Position numbers and translations under genes: made by a program
Part shown: piece after piece, positions 49,009 to 58,108 of the stretch
Numbering within the stretch: the first letter of the stretch is position 1
Layout of the letters: each line of letters begins with the position of its first letter
DNA from: Flavobacteriaceae bacterium
GTDB lineage: Bacteria > Bacteroidota > Bacteroidia > Flavobacteriales > Flavobacteriaceae
NCBI GenBank assembly: GCA_947488595.1
Contig: CANKZI010000005.1
Span: 29,376 to 93,375, forward strand
DNA: 64,000 nt
Reading direction: 5' to 3'
Notes under the pieces: model-generated
The model's input: the letters and a program-made list of their open reading frames with translations, nothing else
What the model was told of the DNA's origin: nothing
Databases searched by the model: none

Positions 49009-49860
49009 ATGAAATTATTAGTTGACAGTGGTTCAACAAAAGCCGACTGGATTTCGATTGACGATCAAGGAAAAGTTTTGTTTACTACGCAATCTTTAGG
49101 ATTAAATCCCGAAGTATTGACCAAAGAAGAAGTCGTTGAACGGCTCAACGATAAGTTTGATATTTCGCACAACAAAAAAAATGTCACGCATCTGTTTTTC
49201 TATGGAGCAGGTTGTGGCACGGAGCGAATGAAAAATTTTTTAGCCGATGTTTTTCAGGAGTATTTTCCAAAGGCAATGATATCAGTGCACGAAGATACCT
49301 ATGCTGCAGTATATGCTACTACGCCAAAAAATCAAAAAGCAGTAGTATGTATTTTAGGAACAGGTTCCAATTGCAGCTATTTTGATGGTAATGTACTGCA
49401 TCAAAAAGTGCAATCGCTCGGCTATATTGCTATGGACGATTGCTCTGGAAACCGTTTCGGTCGCCATTTGCTTCGCGGTTATTATTTCAACAAAATGCCC
49501 TTCGGTATGGCAAAAGAGTTTGAAGAAGAATACAACATCGAACCCGATTATGTCAAACACAATTTGTATAAAGAACCCAATCCAAATGCCTACCTGGCGA
49601 CTTTCGCCAAATTTTTAATCAAACACAAAGACACCGATTTTTGCAAAGAATTGATTGAAGCTGAAATGCAAAAATTTGTCGAGTTTTATATTATGCAGTA
49701 CGAAAATGCCAAAGAAGTGCCAATTCATTTTATTGGTTCAATTGCCTTTTATTTAAAAGACGAACTCGAAATAGTACTTAAAAAACACGGACTAAATTTA
49801 GGTAATGTTTTGCGACGACCAATTGATGGTTTGATTCAATACCACGTTTTGAATAAGTAA
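49009..49860 (+). CDS. BadF/BadG/BcrA/BcrD-type ATPase, putative N-acetylglucosamine kinase
   Basis: The protein has 283 residues of the ASKHA sugar-kinase fold. KLLVDSGSTKADWISID is the phosphate-1 loop, CILGTGSNCSYFDG the phosphate-2 loop (about 108), and FIGSIAFYLKDEL the adenosine region. The family includes N-acetylglucosamine and glucosamine kinases. MDDCSGNRFGRHLLRGYY is the expected sugar-contact block. It is probably used for recycled wall amino sugars, in keeping with the NagZ-like, NlpC/P60 and VanX-like genes in this window, but that link is inference. It is monocistronic with a strong terminator. Confidence 0.85.
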   Translation: MKLLVDSGSTKADWISIDDQGKVLFTTQSLGLNPEVLTKEEVVERLNDKFDISHNKKNVTHLFFYGAGCGTERMKNFLADVFQEYFPKAMISVHEDTYAAVYATTPKNQKAVVCILGTGSNCSYFDGNVLHQKVQSLGYIAMDDCSGNRFGRHLLRGYYFNKMPFGMAKEFEEEYNIEPDYVKHNLYKEPNPNAYLATFAKFLIKHKDTDFCKELIEAEMQKFVEFYIMQYENAKEVPIHFIGSIAFYLKDELEIVLKKHGLNLGNVLRRPIDGLIQYHVLNK

Positions 49861-49880
49861 AAGATAAATTTTTAATCACA

Positions 49881-49919
49881 AAAACCTTTGTTAAACCTAA
49901 ATTTAACAAAGGTTTTTTT
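49881..49919 (+). terminator. Terminator of the BadF-type kinase gene
   Basis: AAAACCTTTGTTAAA pairs with TTTAACAAAGGTTTT around a short loop, followed by TTT. The 15-bp stem is symmetric and could serve as a terminator for the opposing ridA gene as well. Confidence 0.85.
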
Positions 49920-49940
49920 ATGGTTAATAAAGCTTAAAAA

Positions 49941-50321
49941 TTACTTAACCGCAATCATACTAATTTCGACATTCACATTTTTGGGCAAACCAGCCACCTG
50001 CACCGTTTCGCGAGAAGGCGCTGTTTTTTCATCAAAATAGCTGCTGTAAATATGATTGACTTTCGAAAAATCATTCATATCCATTATAAAAATTGACGTT
50101 TTAACAACATTTTCAAAAGTCATATCCGCAGCTGCTAGAACCGCTTTTAGATTTTGCATTACTTGTTGCGTTTCTATTTCAATTGTGCCTTGTACCAGTT
50201 CCATTGTTAGAGGGTCCAAAGCAATTTGTCCCGAAGTGTACAAAGTAGAGCCACTCAAAATCGCTTGGCTGTACGGACCAATTGGAGCAGGCGCATTTGG
50301 GGTTTGAATTATTTTTTTCAT
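49941..50321 (-). CDS. ridA: RidA family reactive intermediate/imine deaminase
   Basis: The protein has 126 residues, the standard trimer-forming RidA length. It hydrolyses 2-aminoacrylate and related imines made by PLP enzymes. APAPIGPYSQAILSGSTLYTSG and the invariant Arg in TAPSRETVQVAGLPKNVNVEI (about 105) are present, with Glu near the C-terminus in VEISMIAVK. It follows lptD by 18 bp on the same strand, a pairing I recall from other flavobacteria without known functional reason. Confidence 0.95.
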   Translation of the reverse strand: MKKIIQTPNAPAPIGPYSQAILSGSTLYTSGQIALDPLTMELVQGTIEIETQQVMQNLKAVLAAADMTFENVVKTSIFIMDMNDFSKVNHIYSSYFDEKTAPSRETVQVAGLPKNVNVEISMIAVK

Positions 50322-50339
50322 ATTTTCTTTATATTATCA

Positions 50340-53060
50340 TCAATTACCAATTACCTGATCAGGATTGTTTCGTTTTTCCCATTTGATGTCACTCAACATG
50401 CCCGATTTGATTCCGATGAAAAAGCCCCACGACTTGTTAAATCCAATTGGAACCCAGGTAAAATCCATACGCCAACTCAACAAATCACGTTCAAAACGCA
50501 TTTGGGTATAAGTGACACCATTGTTAACAAAATCATAGCCAGTTGAGGCGCCAACTTTCCATTTTGGAGACAAATCGATATTGCCAGAAATCATGACCGA
50601 ATTGCCGGTAATATCGTTTTGACGGCTCGCATTGCCGTAGGTTAACGAGTAAGCAAAAGTCAAATCCCAAGGCAAAACGCTATTATAAAATTCGGTGGCT
50701 TTTTCTTTTTCTTTATCGTCATCTTGGTCAAACAGACTTTGCCTTCGATCACTTAGATCTGTTCCTTTTCCAAACAAATCGTCACTGCGACCGCCGTTGC
50801 GTTCACCTTGTTCATTGGTTTTTTCATTAGTATTGCCTTTGCTCGATAACGAATAATTGATAGTCATATTCGCACTGGTCATTCTAAAAAGACTACCGCC
50901 GTTGTCTATGTTGAAAGTATTTATTTTTTTTCCAGCATTGTCTATCGCATACGGATCCAAAGTTGCACCAAAATTGACATTCATTTTTTCTTTGAACAAC
51001 AAAGTACTGCCGCTCACGCGCAATGGCGACCAATTTAACGAATCGGCACTGATGTCGTAACTTGTCTGAAAATTCAAACTATTGAGTAACATGATTTTCT
51101 TTAATTCGGTTTTTGTACTGTCTCTGTCAGCAACTTTGGCTTCAAAAGTATTGTTTAAACTAAAGCCCAAGAGATTCGAATAATTCTTGCTCGGCCCACC
51201 ATAAATACCATCTTCAAAACGAGTGTAATCAGTCATCATGTTACCACTAGCATCAGTGGCGTAGGTATCATAATATTTTTTGAAACTTGGCGTATAGCTG
51301 TAGCTCACATTTGGTTTTACGATATGTCGGATGGATTTAATCTTTTTATCTTTTCCAAAATTAAATGTTCCATAAATCGTAGTTCCAATTCCAGAGTTAA
51401 AGGAATACGTACGAAAAGCATCAAAGCCGTTCACATCTTTCGTAATCACTTCGTCTTGTGCAACATCAAAACTTTTATTGACCGTTTTTAAGTACCAAAC
51501 TTCATTGTAATTTAGCGAAAATGGTATACTAAAATATTTAAAAAGCTTGATATTGGTGCTCAACGGAATACTATGTTTTAGTCCGTTCATGGCATTCTTG
51601 AACATTTCGGGTTTAAAAAACAACGAATCGGTTGTTGTAAAACGATTTTCGCCGATGACACTGTACTGAAAATTGATATTTTTTATAAATCCTTTTTTGA
51701 CACCATCTTTGGGCGCAAACGGAAAAATTCTATCAACACTTGCAGTAAATGTTGGTAAAGTCATATTGATTACTTTGGTATTCGTATTTTGCGAATGGGT
51801 AGCTGATAAAGTAAGATTGACCATTGGCACTGTATTGAATGTTTTTGAATAGGAAATCGATGAACTCAAAGTATTGTTCAGTCGTGCGCCATTATTAACT
51901 TGGTTCAATGAATTTTGAAAATACGTGCTACTTCCTAAATTCACAGAAGCCGAAAACCTTGCGTTTGGATTGGATTTTCCGTCTTGTGAATGGCTCCATT
52001 GAATGTTATAAATTCTGGATCTCGAATAATCCGGAAAGCCACGTTCGCTAAAAATTTGGTTTTCAAAACGAATATTAACGTTGCCACGAAAACTATATCT
52101 TTTGGCATAAGAAGATTCAAAACGCAAGGCATAACTTCCGTTAGTGTAATAATCACCCAAAAAAGTAAGGTCATAATTGTCGCTCAAGGCAAAATAATAA
52201 CCGCCATTTTGAAGTGAATAACCCTGTCGGTTGGTGTCCTGAAAAGTTGGAATAATTATACCAGATTGACTTTTTGTAGTTATCGGGAAAAAAGCAAAAG
52301 GCAAACCAATTGGCGTAGGCACTTCGGCTATATACATACTGGTTAATCCAACAACTACTTTTTTGCCAGGAACGAATTTGGCTTTTTGGGCTAAAAAATA
52401 ATATTCAGGATTGTCAATGTCTTCAGACGTTGTGAATTTAGTTCGTGACAAAAAATAAACCGAATCATTTTCTTTTTTAGCGATTTCAGATATAAACTGA
52501 AGTTCACCTTGTTTGGAACGCGAATTCCAAATTAAGACCTTTTTCGTTTTGGTATTGAACCGAATCGAATCTGGCTCGACCACATTGGTTCCTTGCTTAA
52601 ACACGGGTCTTTGCGTGTAATTACCAGCAGAATCTTTGATACGACCAGCATAAACTTCGTTTTTTTCGTAGTTCATTACAATAATTCCAGCCTTTAATTC
52701 GATATCTTGGTAGTAGAGTTCTGCTTCATTAAACAAAGTGAGTTCTTTCTTTTTCTGACTGATGCGTTCATAATCTTTGGCTTTTCTTTTTACGATACCT
52801 TCTAAAAAAGGTTTTTTCGGTTTGATAGAATCACTTTTTGCAGAATCTGAAGGTTTTTTAAAAGCAATTGGGTCAAAATTAATGCTATCAAGTGGTTGCT
52901 GTAAAGGTATCGAATCGTTTTTTTTTGGAAGTTCTTGACCGTATATTTTAGCAGTTCCTAATGTTAAGAAAGTTGCTAATAAAACGATATGAAATAAGTT
53001 TGTGCGCAAAGGTTTAAATACTATTTTTGTAAAAATATGGTCTATTTTTTGAAGTGTCAA
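50340..53060 (-). CDS. lptD: LPS-assembly protein LptD (putative)
   Basis: The protein has 906 residues. A signal/anchor segment at about 22-42 (FHIVLLATFLTLGTAKIYGQ) is followed by an OstA-like periplasmic jellyroll (about 115-245, with IELKAGIIVMNYEKNEVYAG) and a long outer-membrane beta barrel. LPS from LptA is inserted into the outer leaflet by LptD with LptE. A Asp/Lys/Ser-rich linker (about 48-95) and a Lys/Glu/Asp-rich loop near residue 770 are extra to the E. coli protein. The start is only 86 bp from the divergent amidase. The assignment rests on layout and context; barrel sequences are weakly conserved. Confidence 0.85.
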   Translation of the reverse strand: MTLQKIDHIFTKIVFKPLRTNLFHIVLLATFLTLGTAKIYGQELPKKNDSIPLQQPLDSINFDPIAFKKPSDSAKSDSIKPKKPFLEGIVKRKAKDYERISQKKKELTLFNEAELYYQDIELKAGIIVMNYEKNEVYAGRIKDSAGNYTQRPVFKQGTNVVEPDSIRFNTKTKKVLIWNSRSKQGELQFISEIAKKENDSVYFLSRTKFTTSEDIDNPEYYFLAQKAKFVPGKKVVVGLTSMYIAEVPTPIGLPFAFFPITTKSQSGIIIPTFQDTNRQGYSLQNGGYYFALSDNYDLTFLGDYYTNGSYALRFESSYAKRYSFRGNVNIRFENQIFSERGFPDYSRSRIYNIQWSHSQDGKSNPNARFSASVNLGSSTYFQNSLNQVNNGARLNNTLSSSISYSKTFNTVPMVNLTLSATHSQNTNTKVINMTLPTFTASVDRIFPFAPKDGVKKGFIKNINFQYSVIGENRFTTTDSLFFKPEMFKNAMNGLKHSIPLSTNIKLFKYFSIPFSLNYNEVWYLKTVNKSFDVAQDEVITKDVNGFDAFRTYSFNSGIGTTIYGTFNFGKDKKIKSIRHIVKPNVSYSYTPSFKKYYDTYATDASGNMMTDYTRFEDGIYGGPSKNYSNLLGFSLNNTFEAKVADRDSTKTELKKIMLLNSLNFQTSYDISADSLNWSPLRVSGSTLLFKEKMNVNFGATLDPYAIDNAGKKINTFNIDNGGSLFRMTSANMTINYSLSSKGNTNEKTNEQGERNGGRSDDLFGKGTDLSDRRQSLFDQDDDKEKEKATEFYNSVLPWDLTFAYSLTYGNASRQNDITGNSVMISGNIDLSPKWKVGASTGYDFVNNGVTYTQMRFERDLLSWRMDFTWVPIGFNKSWGFFIGIKSGMLSDIKWEKRNNPDQVIGN

Positions 53061-53145
53061 ACTTACATATTATTTTTCAGCAAAATAAGTACTTTTCAAA
53101 ATTATAACGAACAGGTTTTTTATTAAAATTAACTTTTACGACAAT

Positions 53146-54309
53146 ATGAATTTCAAACATAAAAACAAGTCTTTTTTTCTGCTTTTGCTCTCTCTGTTTA
53201 CGATTATCACTTTTGCACAAAATAAAAAATTTAAAGTTGCACTCGATGCTGGTCATGGGGGCAAGGATTTTGGTGCTTCATATCATGGTCATGTTGAAAA
53301 AAACATAGCATTGGCGGTGGTTTTGAAAGTAGGGAAGATTTTAGAAAACAACTCAAATGTTGATGTGATTTTCACCCGTAAAACCGATGTCTTTATTGAC
53401 CTCGTTGAACGTGCCAATATTGCCAATAGAGCTGATGCTAATATTTTTGTTTCGATTCATTGTAACGCCAACAAAAATACTGCTGCCGATGGTACCGAGA
53501 CCTACGTGATGGGTATGTCCAAAAACGCATCCAATCTTGAGGCGGCAAAACGAGAGAATGCCGTGGTTACGATGGAAAAAGATTATAAAGAAAAATATGA
53601 AGGTTTTGACCCCAACTCAGCTGAGTCCATGATTGGAATTACGATTTTGGCCGAAGAATACAACGAGAATAGTATTGCATTAGCGAGTAAAATTCAAAAC
53701 CGATTTATTGATGATTTAGGCAAAAAAAGTCGTGGCGTAAAACAAGCGCCATACATGGTTTTGCATAAAGCCTACATGCCGAGAGTTCTAATTGAAATGG
53801 GATTTATTTCGAATCCTAGAGAAGGGGCAAAATTGGATTCTGAAGAAGGACAGCAAGAAATTGCAAAAGCCATTGCCGATGCAATCATTAGCTATAAAAA
53901 AGAATATTATGGAAGCGGTGCCAATGAAGTGGATGAAAAGCCTTCTGAAAAAATATCCGATGCAGAAAAAATTCCTGCGCCAATTGCAAAGCCAGAAGTA
54001 GTGATCAAAACACCAATTACAAAACCTGAAACGCCAACTGAAACACCCAAATCAGGAATTATTTTTAAAGTACAAATTTCAGCTAGCGGCAAAAAATTAG
54101 AGTTGACCCCCAGCAATTTTAAAGGATTACAAAATATTTCGATGACGACCGATAACGGTACACTTTACAAATACATGTATGGTGAAGCAAATAATTACAA
54201 CGAAGCCAAACTAAATCTTGCAGAAGCTAAAGCAAAAGGTTTTGAATCAGCCTATTTGGTTGCTTTTAAAGATGGGAAAAAAATTAGCATTCAAGATGCT
54301 ATAAAGTAG
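53146..54309 (+). CDS. N-acetylmuramoyl-L-alanine amidase (Amidase_3)
   Basis: The protein has 387 residues with a signal peptide (FLLLLSLFTIITFAQ). The zinc amidase domain covers about 25-245: VALDAGHGGKDFGA supplies the first His, SIHCNAN the second (about 105) and VLIEMGFISNPREG the catalytic Glu near 222. It cuts the lactyl-amide bond of peptidoglycan, normally for daughter-cell separation. A Pro/Lys/Thr-rich linker (about 265-305) leads to a SPOR-like C-terminal domain (FKVQISASGKKLEL... AEAKAKGFESAYLVAF) that could guide it to septal glycans. It is divergent from lptD and begins a long co-directional run. Confidence 0.92.
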   Translation: MNFKHKNKSFFLLLLSLFTIITFAQNKKFKVALDAGHGGKDFGASYHGHVEKNIALAVVLKVGKILENNSNVDVIFTRKTDVFIDLVERANIANRADANIFVSIHCNANKNTAADGTETYVMGMSKNASNLEAAKRENAVVTMEKDYKEKYEGFDPNSAESMIGITILAEEYNENSIALASKIQNRFIDDLGKKSRGVKQAPYMVLHKAYMPRVLIEMGFISNPREGAKLDSEEGQQEIAKAIADAIISYKKEYYGSGANEVDEKPSEKISDAEKIPAPIAKPEVVIKTPITKPETPTETPKSGIIFKVQISASGKKLELTPSNFKGLQNISMTTDNGTLYKYMYGEANNYNEAKLNLAEAKAKGFESAYLVAFKDGKKISIQDAIK

Positions 54310-54356
54310 GGTAGATTCTAATATTTTAGTTTAATTTTGTTAAAAAAATATTTATT

Positions 54357-55322
54357 TTGAAAGTAACCAAAGAAATTAAAACTGCCATACTTGTTATTGC
54401 CTCTATATTGTTATTTATTTGGGGTTACAGTTTTCTAAAAGGGCGCGATTTGTTTAGCAATTATAAAACTTTGTATGTGCAATATGATAATGTTGAAGGC
54501 CTAGCTGCTTCAGCACCTGTTACCATTAACGGATTGATTATTGGTAAAGTAAGCAGTATCAAAATACAAGAAAATTCAGGAAAATTAGTAGTAGAATTGC
54601 AAATAAAGAGCGATTTTCCAATTTCAAAAACGAGCGAAGTTAATATTTATGAGCCAGGATTAATCGGAGGGAAGCAAATTCAAATCATTCCAAATCTACA
54701 GGATAAAAATTTAGTGCAATCTGGCGATTTTCTAAAAGGCCGTATTGTGCCCGGACTTACTGCTTTGGTCGGCGAAAAGTTAACACCATTGCAAGAAAAA
54801 ATCGAAAAAATGGTAGTCAGTGCCGATAGTTTATTGACCAACCTTAATACCATTCTAGACGCCAAAACCAAAGCAAATCTGAAAAGCAGTTTGGCCAATT
54901 TGGATGCCACTTTAGCCGAATTTAAAGTTGCTTCAAAAACAGTCAATGCGATGTTGACTAGCAACGAAAGCAAAATTTCTAATACAATGGCTAATGTTGA
55001 AAAAGCAAGTAATAATTTTTCTAAAATTTCAGATTCTATTGCCAAAGCCAACATCGGTCAAACCGTAAAAAAATTAGAAACTACGCTAGCAAGTGTTGAC
55101 AAGGTAATGGCTGATTTGCAATCAGGAAAAGGTACTATGGGCAAATTATTGAAAGATGAATCCTTGTATAACAACTTCAATAATACTTCAAAAGAACTCG
55201 AATTATTATTGCAAGATCTACGACTCAATCCGACACGTTATGTAAATGTTTCGCTTTTCGGTAAAAAGAATAAACCTTACAAAGCACCATCAATTGTAGA
55301 TAGTACCAGCTTAAAAAAATAA
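54357..55322 (+). CDS. MlaD/MCE family lipid-binding protein
   Basis: The protein has 321 residues starting at a TTG codon (TTG AAA GTA ACC). One N-terminal helix (AILVIASILLFIWGYSFL) anchors it, and a single MCE domain follows at about 35-120 (LYVQYDNVEGLAASAPVTIN, GLIIGKVSSIKI). The rest is a long helical tail that would form a coiled stalk. MCE rings pass phospholipids between the two membranes with MlaE/MlaF. Neither permease nor ATPase is in this window; the neighbours are Fe-S proteins. It ends 4 bp before the Fe-S gene, so they are co-transcribed. It may be MlaD itself or a PqiB-like relative. Confidence 0.88.
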   Translation: MKVTKEIKTAILVIASILLFIWGYSFLKGRDLFSNYKTLYVQYDNVEGLAASAPVTINGLIIGKVSSIKIQENSGKLVVELQIKSDFPISKTSEVNIYEPGLIGGKQIQIIPNLQDKNLVQSGDFLKGRIVPGLTALVGEKLTPLQEKIEKMVVSADSLLTNLNTILDAKTKANLKSSLANLDATLAEFKVASKTVNAMLTSNESKISNTMANVEKASNNFSKISDSIAKANIGQTVKKLETTLASVDKVMADLQSGKGTMGKLLKDESLYNNFNNTSKELELLLQDLRLNPTRYVNVSLFGKKNKPYKAPSIVDSTSLKK

Positions 55323-55326
55323 AGAA

Positions 55327-56655
55327 ATGGCTTATTTAGACAATATTTTATTCGCAATATTACTTGCTTTTGGCATTGGATATTTTACAATCAATATCAA
55401 AAAAATCCTCCGCAATATCAAATTAGGCCAAGATGTAAATCGGTCTGATAACGCCAAGGAACGATGGAGAAATATGGCAATTATTGCACTTGGTCAATCC
55501 AAAATGGTTAGAAAACCAATTGCCGGAATACTTCATGTTATCGTTTATATAGGATTCGTAATCATTAACATAGAAGTTTTAGAAATCATTATTGATGGAC
55601 TATTTGGCACCCATCGGATTTTTGCCTTTTTAGGTGGATTTTATAATGTCTTAATCGCCTCTTTTGAAATTTTAGCTTTCTTGGTCTTGGTAGCCGTAAT
55701 TGTATTTTTAATCCGACGCAACGTCATTAAATTAAAACGTTTTATCCATTCTGATATAAATGGATGGCCTAAGAGCGATGCCAATTATATTCTGTACTTC
55801 GAAATTGTATTAATGTCATTGTTCCTCGTCATGAATGCTTCCGATGCGCGTTTGCAACATTTAGGATATTCCCATTTTACCCAAGCTGGTGCATTTCCAA
55901 TCAGCCAATATATCGAACCCATGTTCGACGGAATGTCAGTCGGAATGGTCGCTTTAATCGAAAGAGCTTCGTGGTGGTTGCATATTGCCGGTATTTTGAT
56001 ATTCTTGAATTATCTATATTTCTCTAAACATTTGCACATTTTATTGGCTTTTCCAAATACTTATTTCGCCGATTTGAACCCAAAAGGACAATTTGATAAT
56101 TTGGCATCCGTAACAAAAGAAGTCAAATTAATGATGGATCCCAATATCGATCCTTTTTCGGCACAACCCATTGATGAAAGTGCTGTACCGAGCAAATTTG
56201 GCGCTAGCGATGTGCAAGATTTAAACTGGGTGCAATTGCTCAATGCCTACACTTGTACCGAATGTGGACGCTGTACTTCAGCTTGTCCTGCCAATCAAAC
56301 TGGAAAGAAGTTATCGCCACGCAAGATCATGATGGATACGCGTGACCGTTTGGTCGAAGTAGGCAACAACATCGATGCCAATAAAGGTGTTTTTATTCCA
56401 GACAACAAAACTTTATTGAACGATTATATCACTGCAGAAGAACTTTGGGCCTGTACTTCTTGCAATGCCTGTGTCGACGAATGCCCGGTAAACATTAGCC
56501 CTTTATCGATAATTATGGACATGCGCCGCTATCTGGTCATGGAGCAAAGTGCGGCACCCATGTCACTCAATGCGATGATGACCAATATCGAAAACAATGG
56601 TGCGCCATGGCAATACAACCAGCAAGACCGTTTGAATTGGAAAAATGAAAATTAA
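55327..56655 (+). CDS. Membrane (Fe-S)-binding protein, HdrC/GlpC-like
   Basis: The protein has 442 residues. The first 240 contain about six helices of a NarI/DsrM-type membrane part, with HVIVYIGFV and WWLHIAGIL possible haem-ligand regions. The C-terminal part carries two [4Fe-4S] motifs: CTECGRCTSACP at about 315 and CTSCNACVDECP at about 376. It is the electron-carrying membrane half of a heterodisulfide-reductase-like oxidoreductase; its CCG-domain partner is the second gene downstream (57317). The electron donor and acceptor are unknown. A repeat copy and the small HAD gene lie between the partners. It begins 4 bp after the mlaD-like gene. Confidence 0.88.
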   Translation: MAYLDNILFAILLAFGIGYFTINIKKILRNIKLGQDVNRSDNAKERWRNMAIIALGQSKMVRKPIAGILHVIVYIGFVIINIEVLEIIIDGLFGTHRIFAFLGGFYNVLIASFEILAFLVLVAVIVFLIRRNVIKLKRFIHSDINGWPKSDANYILYFEIVLMSLFLVMNASDARLQHLGYSHFTQAGAFPISQYIEPMFDGMSVGMVALIERASWWLHIAGILIFLNYLYFSKHLHILLAFPNTYFADLNPKGQFDNLASVTKEVKLMMDPNIDPFSAQPIDESAVPSKFGASDVQDLNWVQLLNAYTCTECGRCTSACPANQTGKKLSPRKIMMDTRDRLVEVGNNIDANKGVFIPDNKTLLNDYITAEELWACTSCNACVDECPVNISPLSIIMDMRRYLVMEQSAAPMSLNAMMTNIENNGAPWQYNQQDRLNWKNEN

Positions 56656-56668
56656 TACAATAATAATT

Positions 56669-56761
56669 TGGGCGTGACCACAAGGGTCGGGCTTTCCGCT
56701 ATATCTTTTGTGGCGATAAGCGCACACAAAAGTATACCGCTGCTATCCCTCACGCACCCAA
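56669..56761 (+). repeat. Dispersed intergenic hairpin repeat, copy B
   Basis: It shares GGGCTTTCCGCTATATC and ACAAAAGTATACCGCTGC with the family. The inner stem is CTTTTGTGGCG pairing with CGCACACAAAAG, and an outer arm GGGCGTGA pairs with TCACGCACCC. It lies between the two Fe-S genes, inside the probable transcript. Confidence 0.7.
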
Positions 56762-56846
56762 AACAACAAAAAAAATTCTCTTATAAAGTGAGGTTAAGGG
56801 TGTTTTTAATCAATTTTTTATAAATTTAATTAGAAACAAAACGAAA

Positions 56847-56908
56847 ATGAAAACAGAAGATTCAGACAAACAACTAGTTGCCAACAACGAAAATGGGCAA
56901 AGAATTAT
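56847..56908 (+). other. Out-of-frame 5' end of the small HAD gene
   Basis: The natural-looking start is the ATG at 56847 (MKTEDSDKQLVANNEN), which meets TGA after 21 codons. Adding one A to the run at 56890-56893 would give NNEKWAKNYLIDIDG, joining the main frame with the N-terminus typical of the family. A one-base loss in the A run is therefore likely, by mutation or sequence error. Confidence 0.65.
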
Positions 56909-57262
56909 TTGATAGATATTGATGGTACCGTTTGCGACGATATTCCAAACGAAGAACCCGAAAGAATGCTTACGGCCGAAGTATATCCTGATGCACTGAT
57001 TACTTTAAACAAATGGTACGACGAAGGACATATTATTTTCTTTTTTACATCGAGAACCGAAGCACATCGAGAATATACTGAGATTTGGTTAAAAAAGTAT
57101 GGCTTCAAATACCACGGTATTCTTTTCGGAAAACCACGTGGAGGGAACTATCACTGGATTGACAACCATTTGGTAAAAGCAACCCGCTACCGAGGACATT
57201 TTACCGATTTAATAGAAAAAGAAGTAACCATAGAAGTTTTTGATGATGGTGAACACGATTAG
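56909..57262 (+). CDS. Small HAD-like protein (BT0820-type), 5' end frameshifted
   Basis: The readable frame gives 117 residues from TTG at 56909. LIDIDGTVCDDIP is HAD motif I with its two Asp, FFFTSRTEAHREY the motif II region, and the WIDNH block near residue 90 acts as motif IV. Structures of relatives (BT0820) show a minimal HAD hydrolase without cap. The substrate is unknown; some pipelines call it phosphoheptose isomerase, which the sequence does not support. Strand one of the fold would begin before the TTG, so translation from there would probably damage it. See the separate entry on the frameshift. It sits between the two Fe-S partner genes. Confidence 0.75.
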   Translation: MIDIDGTVCDDIPNEEPERMLTAEVYPDALITLNKWYDEGHIIFFFTSRTEAHREYTEIWLKKYGFKYHGILFGKPRGGNYHWIDNHLVKATRYRGHFTDLIEKEVTIEVFDDGEHD

Positions 57263-57316
57263 TAGTTGCAACTCACGGGTTGTTTTTAATATAACATATA
57301 AAACTAAAATTATATC

Positions 57317-58108
57317 ATGTTAGAAAATTTAACAGTGCCAACGATGGCCGAAATGCTAGCCACAGGCCAACAACCCGAAGTATTATTTTGGGTAGGTTGC
57401 GCAGGTAGTTTTGACGATAGGGCCAAAAAAATTACCAAAGCTTTTGTGCGTATTCTCAATCGGGCCAATGTGCCATTTGCAGTACTTGGTACCGAAGAAA
57501 GTTGTACTGGAGATCCAGCAAAAAGAGCGGGTAACGAATTTTTATTTCAAATGCAAGCCATGATGAACATCGAGGTTTTGAATGCCTATGAAGCGAAAAA
57601 AATAGTAACTGCTTGCCCACATTGTTTCAATACTTTAAAAAATGAGTATCCCGAATTGGGCGGAAAATATGAAGTGATTCATCATACAGAATTCTTAAAA
57701 TCATTATTGGATACTGGTAGATTGACCATTGAGGGCGGACAATTTAAAGGCAAAAGAATCACTTTTCATGACCCGTGTTATTTGGGTCGTGCCAACAATA
57801 TTTATGAGGCTCCTAGAGATTTAATTCAAAAATTGGATGCCGAATTGGTCGAAATGAAACGTTCCAAAGCCAACGGATTATGCTGTGGTGCTGGTGGTGC
57901 CCAAATGTTTAAAGATGCAGAACCCGGAAACAAAGAAGTCAATATTTTGAGAACCGAAGAGGCGCTAGAAACACAACCACAAATAATTGCAGCAGCTTGT
58001 CCGTTTTGTAACACCATGATGACCGATGGCGTAAAAAATAAAGAAAGAGAAAGTGACATAAAAGTGATGGATATAGCCGAATTAATTGCCAATGCACAGG
58101 ATTTATAA
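57317..58108 (+). CDS. CCG-domain (Fe-S)-binding protein, heterodisulfide reductase-like
   Basis: The protein has 263 residues and no signal peptide. It contains two cysteine-rich CCG modules: WVGCAGSFDDRAKK ... CPHCFNTLKNEYP and HDPCYLGR ... GLCCGAGGAQMF ... CPFCNTMMTDG. In HdrB these modules hold non-cubane [4Fe-4S] clusters that reduce disulfides; in LutA/GlpC-like proteins they pass electrons to quinones. The first CCG is incomplete (one Cys of the pair missing in the TGDPAKRAGNE region), the second is complete. It pairs with the membrane Fe-S protein at 55327. Its stop overlaps the PAP2 start (TAATG), so the genes are translationally coupled. Confidence 0.9.
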   Translation: MLENLTVPTMAEMLATGQQPEVLFWVGCAGSFDDRAKKITKAFVRILNRANVPFAVLGTEESCTGDPAKRAGNEFLFQMQAMMNIEVLNAYEAKKIVTACPHCFNTLKNEYPELGGKYEVIHHTEFLKSLLDTGRLTIEGGQFKGKRITFHDPCYLGRANNIYEAPRDLIQKLDAELVEMKRSKANGLCCGAGGAQMFKDAEPGNKEVNILRTEEALETQPQIIAAACPFCNTMMTDGVKNKERESDIKVMDIAELIANAQDL

